Position numbers and translations under genes: made by a program
Shown: positions 28,791-37,439 of the stretch, in pieces
Numbering within the stretch: the first letter of the stretch is position 1
How the letters are laid out: every line of letters begins with the position of its first letter
The notes under the pieces: generated by a model
The model's input: the letters and a program-made list of their open reading frames with translations, nothing else
What the model was told of the DNA's origin: nothing
Database searches by the model: none
Origin: Opitutaceae bacterium TAV5
GTDB taxonomy: Bacteria > Verrucomicrobiota > Verrucomicrobiia > Opitutales > Opitutaceae
Reading direction: 5' to 3'
DNA length: 64,000 bases
NCBI GenBank assembly: GCA_000242935.3
Contig: CP007053.1
Location: 6,557,001 to 6,621,000 of the forward strand

Positions 28791-29176
28791 ATGGGCCGGA
28801 CGTGGTCACGTCAGGAAAACAGTCCCGGCCGGAGAGTCCAACGGTTACGTCCGAAAATCCTCCTCGCGTCTGATACCCCTGACCAATCACTGCCCGCGAC
28901 CCAAACCGGAATAGCCGCCGAAGGGACGCAAAAATATTTCTGCCCGGCGAGAATCTTCCGCGCGCTTACAAGCGCAATGGAAGGCTCCATGCGCATCAGG
29001 ATTTTTGCGCCCCTTCGCGGCCATTCCTGCTCGTCCGGCCGCCTTCTCGCGACATTCACCCGCTCACCTTTTTCTGCCATCCGATTGCATAAGGAGATCA
29101 AATAAGCGGCCCTCCACCGCCGTTCCTCGCTTGGCGAAGCGTGCCGATATCTTTTTTGTGGGCCGTTCATCCACTT
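28791..29176. other. Gene-free interval, 386 bases
   Basis: This separates the divergent metallopeptidase and the exported-protein gene and should hold both promoters. The sequence is GC-rich with one less GC-rich stretch near 28935-28960. I see no convincing gene, hairpin terminator or known RNA in it. Confidence 0.5.
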
Positions 29177-31120
29177 ATGAAACCCTTACATTGTCTGCTT
29201 CCGGCTCTGGTCCTGGGGGCCACCGCTCTCCTTGCCGCTCCCGATTCCGCCACCGGATCGGCTCCGCTCGTCCGCCTGGTGCCGGACAATGCTTTTTTCG
29301 TCGCGAGCATCGCCGATGTGCCGGCCTTTTCGCAGAGCCTCGCCAACAGCCCGTGGTACCACGGGCTCGCCGATCCGATGTGGGACAAGAGCTTCGGCGA
29401 AATCCGCAGGGAATTTACCTTCCTCAAGGATCTCGACGCCAAGGTGAAAACCATCACCGGCGCCTCGCTTCCTGAACTTCTCGAATGCGCCACCGGCGAC
29501 GCCGTTCTTTTCGTCCCCGACTCCGAAATCCCCCTCCCTTCCTCCTCTGACGCGGCCGTTGGCAAGGCCCTCTCCAACGAGTTCAACAGCCCCCGCGTCA
29601 TCGTCGCTTTCCGCACCGGCGACAAGGCCGGGCGGCTCGCTGCCATCCTCGATGCCGCCCGCAAGGAAGGCGAAAAGACCGGCAACCTCAAAACCTCCAC
29701 CAGCCAGACCGGCAGCGTGACTCTCCACACCGTCACTTTCGTCGACAAGGATGCCGACGCCGACACCACCCGGGAGATTCCGTCGGTCAGCTACGCCATC
29801 AGCAACGGCGTCTTCCTCGCCTCGGGTCACCTCCCTTCGCTGCAAGCCGTCCTCGGCCAGCTCGACGCCGGCGGATTCGACAAGAACATCACCACGCGCC
29901 CCGATTATGCCGCCATCGCCGCCGGCACGCCCGGGGCCGGTTTTGTGGCCTTTCTCAACTGGCAGGCCGTTTACACCCGGATCAACGCCGCCGTCGCCGC
30001 GCTCGGTGCGTCCGGCCAGGACCCCGCCGCCGGCATGCTCGGCGTGCCCGCCACCCATCTCCTCAACGCCCTCGGCCTCGACGCCGTCCGCCACGTCGGC
30101 CTCGCCGCCGCCATCGGCAAGGAAGCCACCCGCATCGACAGCGTCCTCGCCTTCAGCGAACAGCGCGGCCTCCTCAGCCTCCTCGCCTGGGAAGACGGTC
30201 CCGTCACCCTGCCCGACTGGGCGCCCGCCAGCTTCTACCAGGCCAGCACCGGCAACTTCAATTTTCCCCGCGCCTGGGCTGCGCTCGAGGAACTCGTCGC
30301 CAGCCTTCACCCGATGGTTCACGGCATGGCCCAGGGCTACATCGGACAACTCAACCAGGCCGCCGGCATCGACCTCAAGAAAGACCTCATCGGCAGCCTC
30401 GGCACCCGTTACCTCAGCGGCATCGCCCGGCCCGCCGCCGGCACCACGGCCTCGCTGGAAAACGCCAACCAGCTCTACGCGCTCTCGCTCGCCGATCCGG
30501 CCGCCTTCACCCGGGCCATCGAAGCCCTGAAAAAAACCGTGCTCGCCTCGTTCTCCTCGCAACTCACCCGGCGCGAGTTCGCCGGGGTCACCGTCTCCAG
30601 TCTCGCCCTGCCCGGCGCCGGCGGCGTCACTGCGCCCCGCGGCGTGCATTACGCCATCACCGGCGACTGGTTGCTGATCAATGTCGGCGACGCCGCGCCC
30701 CTCGAAGCCTCCCTGACCGCGATCGCCGCCGGCAAGGACGCCGCCGGAGCCGCCGACCCGTTCTGGAAACGCCCCGCCATCGCCGCCGCCGTCGCCAAGG
30801 CTCCGCCGGCCTCCTTCGACATCAGCGTCACCGAATTGCCTCCCTACCTGCTCGCCATCGCCAATACGGCCGTGTCGTTCCTCAACGAAAAAGCCTCTGC
30901 CAACGCCACTTCCGCCGACGAGGCGGCCGCGGCCCCGGGCGGAGCGACCGATGACCCGGAGAACGCCACCGCGCCGAAACCGGCCAAAAAACGCGTTCAT
31001 ATCGACCCGGCCACGCTTCCGACCCTCGAACAACTTGCCCGCTTCTGGGGCATCGTCTCCGCCTTCAGCCAGCGCGAGAAGGACGGCTTCCACGGCCATG
31101 TCGTGATCGAGCATCCGTAA
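29177..31120 (+). CDS. Large exported protein of unknown function
   Basis: The 647-residue protein starts at ATG 29177 with a signal peptide (LHCLLPALVLGATALLAAPD). The mature part alternates hydrophobic strands and Ala-rich helices (LVRLVPDNAFFVASIADVP at the start, repeated beta-strand-helix units through residue 560), a pattern similar to DUF3352-type proteins, and ends with a short Lys/Pro-rich linker (ENATAPKPAKKRVHIDP) and a final helix. No catalytic motif is visible. It is followed 185 bases later by the FKBP isomerase gene on the same strand. Export is well supported; function unknown. Confidence 0.6.
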   Translation: MKPLHCLLPALVLGATALLAAPDSATGSAPLVRLVPDNAFFVASIADVPAFSQSLANSPWYHGLADPMWDKSFGEIRREFTFLKDLDAKVKTITGASLPELLECATGDAVLFVPDSEIPLPSSSDAAVGKALSNEFNSPRVIVAFRTGDKAGRLAAILDAARKEGEKTGNLKTSTSQTGSVTLHTVTFVDKDADADTTREIPSVSYAISNGVFLASGHLPSLQAVLGQLDAGGFDKNITTRPDYAAIAAGTPGAGFVAFLNWQAVYTRINAAVAALGASGQDPAAGMLGVPATHLLNALGLDAVRHVGLAAAIGKEATRIDSVLAFSEQRGLLSLLAWEDGPVTLPDWAPASFYQASTGNFNFPRAWAALEELVASLHPMVHGMAQGYIGQLNQAAGIDLKKDLIGSLGTRYLSGIARPAAGTTASLENANQLYALSLADPAAFTRAIEALKKTVLASFSSQLTRREFAGVTVSSLALPGAGGVTAPRGVHYAITGDWLLINVGDAAPLEASLTAIAAGKDAAGAADPFWKRPAIAAAVAKAPPASFDISVTELPPYLLAIANTAVSFLNEKASANATSADEAAAAPGGATDDPENATAPKPAKKRVHIDPATLPTLEQLARFWGIVSAFSQREKDGFHGHVVIEHP

Positions 31121-31156
31121 TTCTGCATGTTTCCGCGCAGGAAGCGCCTGGCGAAA

Positions 31157-31184
31157 CAGGGGGAGCACGTGACGTGCGCCCCTG
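31157..31184. repeat. Imperfect hairpin downstream of the exported-protein gene
   Basis: CAGGGG and CCCCTG enclose GCACGT and ACGTGC around a single G, a strong but imperfect stem. It lies 36 bases after the stop at 31120. There is no run of T after it, so it is only a possible terminator or processing site. Confidence 0.45.
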
Positions 31185-31305
31185 CCGGCAAAATTTCCCC
31201 CTGCGTTCGCAATTCGTTGGCCCGCGAGTATGGATTTGCCACAACGTCGTGCCAACGTCATGCAGCCCTCTTCGCCCGGCTGCCGCGGCGAGCAAACCAA
31301 CCATC

Positions 31306-32082
31306 ATGAAATTCACCCGAACCCTTAAACTGTCCACCGTCCTGTTCGGCCTCGCCGCCGGGCTCCAGGCGCAGGATGCTCCCGCCGCCGCTCCGGCTGC
31401 CGAGGCTCCCGTCGCCGATATTTCCGAAACCGAAGCCCTGGAATCCCTTGGCTGGTTCATCGGCGATCGCATGATCGGACAACAATTTCAACTGACCAAT
31501 CTCTCCGAAGAGCAGAAGTCCGCCATCATCAAGGGCATCACCGCATCCCTCAACGGCGAGAAGGGTCCCGACTTCGAAAAGGTCGGTCCCGCCATCGACA
31601 AGGTGGTCCGCTCCCGTCAGGAAGCCGCCCAGGCCAAGGCCGCCGAGTCAGGCAAGGCCGAAGCCGACAAGTTCTTTGCCGATCTGAAGAACAACCAGAA
31701 CGTCACCTTCCTCCCGAGCGGCCTCGCCTACGAGACCATTGCCGAAGGCAGCGGCGAAAAGCCCAAGGCCACCGACACCGTCAAGGTTCACTACACCGGC
31801 AAGCTTCTCGACGGCACCACCTTCGACAGCTCCGTAGAGCGCGGCGAACCCGCCGAATTCCCGCTCAACGGCGTGATCCCCGGCTGGACCGAAGGCCTCC
31901 AGCAGGTAAAGAAGGGCGGCAAGATCAAGCTCTACGTCCCCTCCGACCTCGGCTACGGAGCCAACGGCGCCGGCGGCAAGATCCCGCCTTTCGCCACCCT
32001 GGTGTTCGACGTCGAACTGCTCGACATCACGGCAGCCCCGGCGGCTCCGGCCGAGCCGGCAGCTCCCGCTGCCGTCAACTGA
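31306..32082 (+). CDS. FKBP-type peptidyl-prolyl cis-trans isomerase, exported
   Basis: The 258-residue protein has a signal peptide (LKLSTVLFGLAAGLQAQ), an N-terminal helical FKBP_N dimerisation domain (residues 40-140) and a C-terminal FKBP fold: VKVHYTGKLLDGTTFDSS, FPLNGVIPGWTEGLQQ, LYVPSDLGYGANGAGG and FATLVFDVELLDI. This is the FkpA/Mip layout. It should catalyse proline isomerisation to help protein folding in the periplasm. It ends in an Ala/Pro-rich tail. The start ATG 31306 is chosen because the upstream codons in frame are not signal-like. A strong terminator follows 31 bases after the stop. Confidence 0.95.
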   Translation: MKFTRTLKLSTVLFGLAAGLQAQDAPAAAPAAEAPVADISETEALESLGWFIGDRMIGQQFQLTNLSEEQKSAIIKGITASLNGEKGPDFEKVGPAIDKVVRSRQEAAQAKAAESGKAEADKFFADLKNNQNVTFLPSGLAYETIAEGSGEKPKATDTVKVHYTGKLLDGTTFDSSVERGEPAEFPLNGVIPGWTEGLQQVKKGGKIKLYVPSDLGYGANGAGGKIPPFATLVFDVELLDITAAPAAPAEPAAPAAVN

Positions 32083-32112
32083 GGCATCCTGTCCATCCTC
32101 AGACCCGAGATG

Positions 32113-32150
32113 AAAAGGGCGGTCCATTCCGGACCGCCCTTTTCCGTTTT
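32113..32150 (+). terminator. Intrinsic terminator after the FKBP gene
   Basis: A perfect 13-base stem (32113-32125 with 32131-32143) around the loop ATTCC is followed by a T-rich stretch ending TTTTT. It lies directly after the FKBP gene and before shikimate kinase. The arms begin AAAA and end TTTT, so it may work in both directions, but both flanking genes are on the plus strand. Confidence 0.92.
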
Positions 32151-32197
32151 TCGTGTTTGGCAAGCCTGCCGCACGGGCTTTCGTCTCCCGCACACAG

Positions 32198-32767
32198 ATG
32201 CACGCCCAGGACGTCAATCTCTACTTCGTCGGATTCATGGGAACCGGCAAGACCACCGTCAGCCGCGTGGTCGCGCAACGCCTCGGCTTTCACTGGATCG
32301 ACAGCGACCACGAGATCGAACGCCTGCAAGGCCGCACGATTCCGGAAATCTTCGCCACCGACGGCGAGGCCGCCTTCCGCAAGATGGAACGCGACTTTAT
32401 CGAAACCGGCCACCCTGCCACCCGCCAGGTCGTCGCCTGCGGCGGCGGACTCGTCGTGCAGCCCGGCATGCTCGACCTGCTCCAGACCCGCGGCATCGTC
32501 ATCTGCCTGCACGCCACGATCCAGACCATCCTCGATCGCACCCGGGGCAATTCGCGCCCGCTCCTCAACGTCGAGGACCCCGAACAACGCATCCGCGCGC
32601 TCTATGCCGCCCGCGAACCCGTTTACCGCCGCGCCGGCACGATGATCCTGACCGACAACCGCCCCATGCACGACATCGCCCGGCACGTGCTCCGCGTCTA
32701 CCAGCGCGACGCCGTGGACTTCGCCCGGGCCAGCGAGCGGTCCGCCCCGCATGGAAACCCGGCGTGA
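32198..32767 (+). CDS. aroK: Shikimate kinase
   Basis: The 189-residue protein carries the P-loop GFMGTGKTTV, the shikimate-binding DSDHEIERLQGRTIPEIF, the arginine-containing FRKMERDFI, the Walker-B-like ACGGGLV, and the lid RPLL region (TRGNSRPLLN). This is the full length of the family. It phosphorylates shikimate at the 3-position in aromatic amino acid synthesis. I start at ATG 32198; an in-frame start 45 bases earlier would sit within the terminator tail. The gene overlaps queG by 17 bases, so they are likely translated together. Confidence 0.95.
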   Translation: MHAQDVNLYFVGFMGTGKTTVSRVVAQRLGFHWIDSDHEIERLQGRTIPEIFATDGEAAFRKMERDFIETGHPATRQVVACGGGLVVQPGMLDLLQTRGIVICLHATIQTILDRTRGNSRPLLNVEDPEQRIRALYAAREPVYRRAGTMILTDNRPMHDIARHVLRVYQRDAVDFARASERSAPHGNPA

Positions 32768-34031
32768 ACTCCTCCGCGCCCGCCTGCTTGCGCTCGGCTT
32801 CGACGACGTGCGCTTCGCCCGCGCCAGCGAAATCCGCGGCGAACGCCTGCGCGCCTGGATCGCCGCCGGTCACCACGCGGACATGCACTGGATGGAACGC
32901 ACCGCGGACAAGCGCATCTCTCCCCGCCTGGTTCTCCCCGACGTCGCCACCGTCATCATGCTCGGCATCAACTACTGGCCGGGAGAAAGTGGCGCTGGCG
33001 TCCCACCCGCACGGAGCGGCGGCGTCCCCGCCGCCGGACGCGCGTCAGCGCGCCCAGGATTGGCGGAACTGTCGTCCCGTCCGGCGGCGGGGACGCCGCC
33101 GCTCCGAAACCATGAGCGCCCCCCCTCTGCCTCCCCTTCCGCCGCTCCGGTCTGGGCGCGCTATTCCCTGTATTCGGATTATCACGACACCGTAAAACCC
33201 GGCCTCGAAGCCGCCGGCCAGGTCATCGAGGAGCTGTTTGGCGTCGGCCCGCGCGACTACCGTTATTACGTCGATGCCGGCCCCGTCCTCGAACGCGCCT
33301 GGGCGGCGCGGGCGGGGCTCGGTTTTCAGGGGAAAAACGCCATGCTCATCTCCCGGAAATTCGGCAACTGGCTTTTTCTCGCCGGCATCCTCGCGCGCAT
33401 CGACATCGAGCCGGACCCGCCGCTGACCCGCGCCGCTGCCGTCCGCGAAGAGCCCGGGCTGCTCTGCGGCAAATGCACCCGGTGCCTCGACGCCTGCCCC
33501 ACGCAGGCCTTCACCGCCCCGGGCGTGGTCGATGCCCGCCGCTGCATTTCCTACCAGACCATCGAAAACCGCGGCATCATCCCGCGCGACCTGCGCGCCG
33601 GCATCGGCGACCGGATCTACGGCTGCGACATCTGCGCTGAAGTCTGCCCCTGGAACCGCTTCGCGCAGGCCAGCCGCAGCCTGCTCCTGACGCCGCGCCC
33701 CGAACTGCGCGAACTCGCCCTGATCGAAATCCTCGAACTGACGCCGGAAAAATTCGCCGCCATCTTCCGCAAGACGGCGATCAAGCGCATCAAGCTTGCC
33801 GGCCTCCTGCGCAACGCCTGTATCGTCGCCGGCAACACACGCGCCCGGGAATGTGGCGATGCGCTGCTCCGGCTCGCCACACCCGGCGGCGAAAGCGGTC
33901 CGCCCGCCGTCGTCCGCGCCCACGCCGTCTGGGCCCTGGCGCGACTCGGCGAACTGGCGCGCCTCGCCGCCGCCCGCGCCGCCGAAACCGATCCGCTCGT
34001 CCTGTCCGAATACGCCGCCGAAACCGCCTGA
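32751..34031 (+). CDS. queG: Epoxyqueuosine reductase with an in-frame palindromic insertion
   Basis: The 426-residue protein matches QueG, the last step of queuosine tRNA modification (reduction of epoxyqueuosine with cobalamin and iron-sulfur clusters). The two 4Fe-4S motifs are visible: CGKCTRCLDACP and CDICAEVCPWNRF. The C-terminal part has HEAT-like helices. Residues about 79-135 (beginning GAGVPPARSGGVPAAG) are not part of the family: normally the strand ending INYWPG is closely followed by the ARY element. The extra segment is encoded by a perfect 28-base inverted repeat at 33012-33106, inserted without breaking the frame. The protein may still fold, since the loop is probably exposed. 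The gene overlaps aroK by 17 bases. Confidence 0.93.
   Translation: METRRELLRARLLALGFDDVRFARASEIRGERLRAWIAAGHHADMHWMERTADKRISPRLVLPDVATVIMLGINYWPGESGAGVPPARSGGVPAAGRASARPGLAELSSRPAAGTPPLRNHERPPSASPSAAPVWARYSLYSDYHDTVKPGLEAAGQVIEELFGVGPRDYRYYVDAGPVLERAWAARAGLGFQGKNAMLISRKFGNWLFLAGILARIDIEPDPPLTRAAAVREEPGLLCGKCTRCLDACPTQAFTAPGVVDARRCISYQTIENRGIIPRDLRAGIGDRIYGCDICAEVCPWNRFAQASRSLLLTPRPELRELALIEILELTPEKFAAIFRKTAIKRIKLAGLLRNACIVAGNTRARECGDALLRLATPGGESGPPAVVRAHAVWALARLGELARLAAARAAETDPLVLSEYAAETA
33012..33106. repeat. GC-rich palindromic element inside queG (28-base perfect arms)
   Basis: Arms 33012-33039 and 33079-33106 are complementary at all 28 positions, around a 39-base loop. The outer arm begins CGGAGCGGCGGCGTCCCCGC. 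The same type of arm occurs at 49368-49475 in another gene. The element keeps the reading frame and adds a Gly/Ala/Pro-rich stretch to the protein. Confidence 0.92.
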
Positions 34032-34094
34032 CGGGACGGCGCTCCCCGAACCGCCGGACGACACGGAATGCCGCCGGTCTCCCTCCGTTCTTCG

Positions 34095-34835
34095 CTACCG
34101 CAGGTCCGCGTGCTTCTCCAGGCGCCGGAGCGCGAGGTGGCCGATGGGGAACGGATGCGCGGAGTTGCGCAGCGTCACCCGCGCGCCGTCGTCATTCTGC
34201 CGCCAGGACACCACCTCCGCCAGGTTGATGATCGTGGAGCGGTCCAGCGTCTGGAAACGCCGCGCCGGCAGCAGGCGCTGCCAGTCGCGCAGCCGCCGGT
34301 TGTCGAGATACTCCCGCCCGTCGGCCGCAATCACCCGGCTGTAGTCGCCCTCGCCCGCGATCGCCGCGATCCTCCCGACCTCCAGAATGCGCCGTTCGTC
34401 CCCCTGCCGGAACGCCAGCAGGTCGTCGAGCTCGAGCCGGCGGACGGGCGCCTCGTCCGCGTCGTCGTCGCCTTTTTTCCCGGTGGCAACCACCAGGCGC
34501 TGCAACGTCCGCGCCAGCCGCTCCGGCATGATCGGCTTGAGCAGATAGTCCGCCGCATCCACATCAAAGGCGTCCGCGGCGTAGTGCAAATGCAGCGTGC
34601 AAAACACGATCTGCGGCCGGCCCGGCCCCGCCTCGATCGTATCGAGCAGCCGGAAGCCGTTTTCCCTGCCCAGTTGCACGTCGAGGAAGATCGCGTCGAG
34701 CGGATGTTCGCGCAACAGGGCGCGGGCTTCCGTGAGGTTTTCGGCCTCTCCTGCGATCTCCTGTTTGTGCGCCAGCAGCAGGTTGCGCAGGTTCATGCGA
34801 TCGATCGGGTTGTCGTCAATAATGGCAAGACGCAT
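34095..34835 (-). CDS. LytTR-type response regulator
   Basis: The 246-residue protein has a receiver domain with Asp7/Asp8, the phosphoacceptor Asp52 (FLDVQLGRENGF), Thr80 and Lys100 (DYLLKPIMP). A LytTR DNA-binding domain follows (residues about 140-246: RILEVGRIAAIAGEGDYSRV, RRFQTLDRSTIINLAEVVSW). It is the likely partner of the 7TMR histidine kinase gene that ends 72 bases upstream. It converges with queG. LytTR regulators bind DNA through a beta-fold rather than helix-turn-helix; the target genes are not known. Confidence 0.95.
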   Translation of the reverse strand: MRLAIIDDNPIDRMNLRNLLLAHKQEIAGEAENLTEARALLREHPLDAIFLDVQLGRENGFRLLDTIEAGPGRPQIVFCTLHLHYAADAFDVDAADYLLKPIMPERLARTLQRLVVATGKKGDDDADEAPVRRLELDDLLAFRQGDERRILEVGRIAAIAGEGDYSRVIAADGREYLDNRRLRDWQRLLPARRFQTLDRSTIINLAEVVSWRQNDDGARVTLRNSAHPFPIGHLALRRLEKHADLR

Positions 34836-34907
34836 TGGCGTAACGAGTCGGTGCGAGTGGCAGAAAGGGCGGGAGCGTACGAGACACCCGCGCCGGATTG
34901 CAACCCA

Positions 34908-36974
34908 TCACGACGCCGCGCCGGGAAGTGTCACGACAATCCGTGCGCCGCAGGGCACATTGTCGAAAATTCCGATCCGGCCGCCCAGCAAACCGACATT
35001 CAACTGCACCACGTAAAGGCCCAGCCCGACGCCATCGTTTCGCACCAGCGCTTGCGCCTCCGACTGGCGAAATGCCGAAAAGACCGACTCGCGCTCCACT
35101 TCCGGAATCCCCGGCCCCTCGTCGCTGACCATCAAGCGCAAAACGTTTTCCAGTCTCGTCACGCTGATGGCGACGGCGCCGCCGCGCGGCGTGAACTTGA
35201 TGGCATTGTGCGCGATATTGAGAAGGATCTGCGTGAGGCGCACCGAATCGGTTTCCATAATGCCGAGGATGTCGTCCTCGTCCGAACCGATGTCCCAGCG
35301 GACCCGGATGTCGTGGTTGGTGGCGATGGGTTCGAGGAGATTGCGCATCGAATCGAGCCATTCATCGAGGACGAGTTTTGTCCGGTGCAGCGGGATGCGG
35401 CCGGCCTCGGCCGCGGAAATGTCGAGCATGTTGGTCAGCATCAGATTCAGGTACTGGCCACCGGTGCGGATCTGGTTGAGAAACCGGGAAAACTCCGTCG
35501 GCAGGTTCATCTGGCCGGACTGCATCCACATGGCCTGGGAAAGCCCGACCAGCGTGCTCAACGGTGCGCGGATCTCGTGGCTGACGTTGGCCAGGAAGAG
35601 CGTCTTGAAGCGGTTGGCCTCCTCGGCGCGTTCCTTGGCCTGGCGCAGCTCCTCGGTCCGCTCGCGCACCTCCTGCTCGAGTTTCCGGGTCATCTCCTCG
35701 CGCAGTTCGTTTTCCTTCCGCGCAGCGATCTGCCCTTCGTAACGGATCTGTCGCAGCCGGTCCGCCATCGCGCCGAAAAAAAACAATCCGGCCAGCGCCG
35801 CCGAAACCTGCATGACCTGCTCCATCGACACCGTCATCGGCAGCACGCCGAGAAATTTCAGATACAGGAGCGGGTGCCAGATGCACAGGCCGATGCAGCC
35901 GGCCAGAATCCAGAGCGCGGATTTCACGCCGCGGCAGATGAAACAGATTCCCGTGATCACGCCCGCCAGGCACGCGATCGCCTCGACTCCCTGCACCGCG
36001 ACGATCTGCATCCGGTACGGACCAAAAGGCGCCAGCACCATCCAGGCCGCCGTCGCCATCGCCATGCCCCGCCACCAGCGGTCCAGCCGCGGCAGATGGC
36101 GCGGCACCTCGAAGATCAGCCGGACAAACAGCACCAGGCCGAGCAGCGCCAGCCCGTGCCAGAGGAGCACGCCGTGGCGCGACCAGAATACCGCCCCCGG
36201 CCAGCCGAGCCACGAATAATACCCGTTCACGCAAAACAGGAGCGCGCCGATGCTCGCCAGCAGGAGCGAGTAACACAGGAGAAAACCCCGGTTGCGCGTC
36301 AGCCCGGCCATGATGATGCCGAGCACGGACAGCCCGGCGACGTAGCCGAAAAAAAGCGCCCCGCGCCAGGCGCGCCGTTCGACGACGGGCGTCCAGGCAG
36401 CCTGCGGCCAGAGCGTCAGCGGAGTGAAAAACGTCATCTCCGTCCGCAAGCGCAGGTACACCTCGAACGTCCGGCCCGGCTCCAGTTCGTCCAGCATGAG
36501 CACCGGATAACGCGGTTGCCGCCCGGCATGCCCTCCGCCCCGGACGGGCGGGCGGAGGTGGCCGGCGGATTCGCTCCGGACCAGGTGTCCGTTTTCCAGC
36601 AGGAACCAGTCGATCTCGTCGAACCGGGTGCTTTCCAGCTCCACCAGCCAGCGACGGGAAACCCTGTCGCCGTTTTCCGGATACGACACCCGGAAACGCA
36701 GCCAGATGGCATCGGCCGTGTAACCGAAATTCGGAATCCCGCCCCGGGCAGGTTGCCAGCCGGAAGCCGGTGATCCGGAACGGATATCGTCCAGGGTGGC
36801 CCGCCCTCCGGGGTCGCGCAGGAAAGAGAGCACCGGAGCGAGCGGCACCGGCGTATCCGCCACGGCGGCAGTCGGCGGTTCTGCCAGGACGGCAGACGCA
36901 GGCAGACTCAAGGCCGGTGCAATCAAAAGCCATGCCAGCAAAAACCGGTTCCGGATTTGTGGGAAAAAGTTCAT
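34908..36974 (-). CDS. 7TMR-DISM sensor histidine kinase
   Basis: Starting at ATG 36972-36974 the protein has 688 residues and a signal peptide (FLLAWLLIAPALSLPASA). Residues 30-190 form a 7TMR-DISMED2-type periplasmic sensor, then seven hydrophobic helices (about residues 200-410), a coiled coil (KENELREEMTRKLEQEVRER), a HisKA domain with the phosphorylated His466 (NVSHEIRAPLS) and an ATPase domain with the N box NIAHNAIKF, DEGPGIP and GVGLGLY. It is transcribed before the LytTR regulator, a likely partner. The start codon directly follows a hairpin and seven T bases, which is unusual. Carbohydrate-type or surfactant-like ligands are known for the DISMED class, but none can be named here. 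Confidence 0.93.
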   Translation of the reverse strand: MNFFPQIRNRFLLAWLLIAPALSLPASAVLAEPPTAAVADTPVPLAPVLSFLRDPGGRATLDDIRSGSPASGWQPARGGIPNFGYTADAIWLRFRVSYPENGDRVSRRWLVELESTRFDEIDWFLLENGHLVRSESAGHLRPPVRGGGHAGRQPRYPVLMLDELEPGRTFEVYLRLRTEMTFFTPLTLWPQAAWTPVVERRAWRGALFFGYVAGLSVLGIIMAGLTRNRGFLLCYSLLLASIGALLFCVNGYYSWLGWPGAVFWSRHGVLLWHGLALLGLVLFVRLIFEVPRHLPRLDRWWRGMAMATAAWMVLAPFGPYRMQIVAVQGVEAIACLAGVITGICFICRGVKSALWILAGCIGLCIWHPLLYLKFLGVLPMTVSMEQVMQVSAALAGLFFFGAMADRLRQIRYEGQIAARKENELREEMTRKLEQEVRERTEELRQAKERAEEANRFKTLFLANVSHEIRAPLSTLVGLSQAMWMQSGQMNLPTEFSRFLNQIRTGGQYLNLMLTNMLDISAAEAGRIPLHRTKLVLDEWLDSMRNLLEPIATNHDIRVRWDIGSDEDDILGIMETDSVRLTQILLNIAHNAIKFTPRGGAVAISVTRLENVLRLMVSDEGPGIPEVERESVFSAFRQSEAQALVRNDGVGLGLYVVQLNVGLLGGRIGIFDNVPCGARIVVTLPGAAS

Positions 36975-36975
36975 G

Positions 36976-37014
36976 AAAAAAAGCCCGCTCCGGCTAACCG
37001 GGACCGGAGCGGGC
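36976..37014 (-). promoter_or_regulatory. Hairpin with T-tract directly before the histidine-kinase start
   Basis: On the minus strand, an 11-base perfect stem (37014-37004 with 36993-36983) is followed by seven T (36982-36976) and then C-ATG, the start codon. It has the form of an intrinsic terminator, but lies one base before the coding region. GGAG, the only ribosome-site-like sequence here, is in the 3' arm, 13 bases before the ATG, so folding would both end transcription and hide the site. Confidence 0.8.
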
Positions 37015-37032
37015 ATCGTTGCTGGACAGCCG

Positions 37033-37063
37033 GCTTCCTGAAAGCGGACGTCCTTCAGGAAGC
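37033..37063 (-). promoter_or_regulatory. Second hairpin in the histidine-kinase leader
   Basis: Arms 37033-37042 and 37054-37063 form a perfect 10-base stem around 11 bases. It lies 18 bases upstream of the terminator-like hairpin on the minus strand. Two stable hairpins in a row with the second terminator-like suggest a folded leader. It matches no riboswitch that I recognise. Confidence 0.6.
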
Positions 37064-37439
37064 ATAGATGCGGCAACGAAGGAGCCGATGACCGAAGCCG
37101 GGAGCGACCGCATCCAGACCGGCTCTGTCTTCCGGATAAAGTCGCTTTCTGCAAAACCGCCGGTGTTTCCGGTGAAACCGGCATTTCCGGCGGTGAAATT
37201 CCCCGGGGTCAGGGCACCGTGCCGGCGCGCCGTCCGGGGGATCGATGGAGACCGGCCGGTTTTCACCGGGCGAAACGCCATTTTCACCGAGCCTGCCGTC
37301 AGTTTCGCAGATCGTGATTTTACACCGTCCGCCGGGGGCGTCAGCAGGCTATGACTGCCATCTGCACATTTTCCGTTCCCCGGATTCCATGAATGCAACC
37401 TGTTCCCGCTCGCCCGGACCGATCTCTCACCGCCACACC
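37064..37439. other. Gene-free interval between kinase leader and small gene
   Basis: Including the two leader hairpins, 36975-37439 has no gene I can support, although open frames cover it on both strands. It should contain the promoters of the divergent kinase and the small hypothetical gene. A second ATG at 37389 could extend that gene upstream. Confidence 0.5.

Noticed and set aside
34068-36773. 901-codon plus-strand frame over the histidine kinase and response regulator
   Set aside because: Both minus-strand genes have full catalytic motifs; the plus frame is low-complexity.
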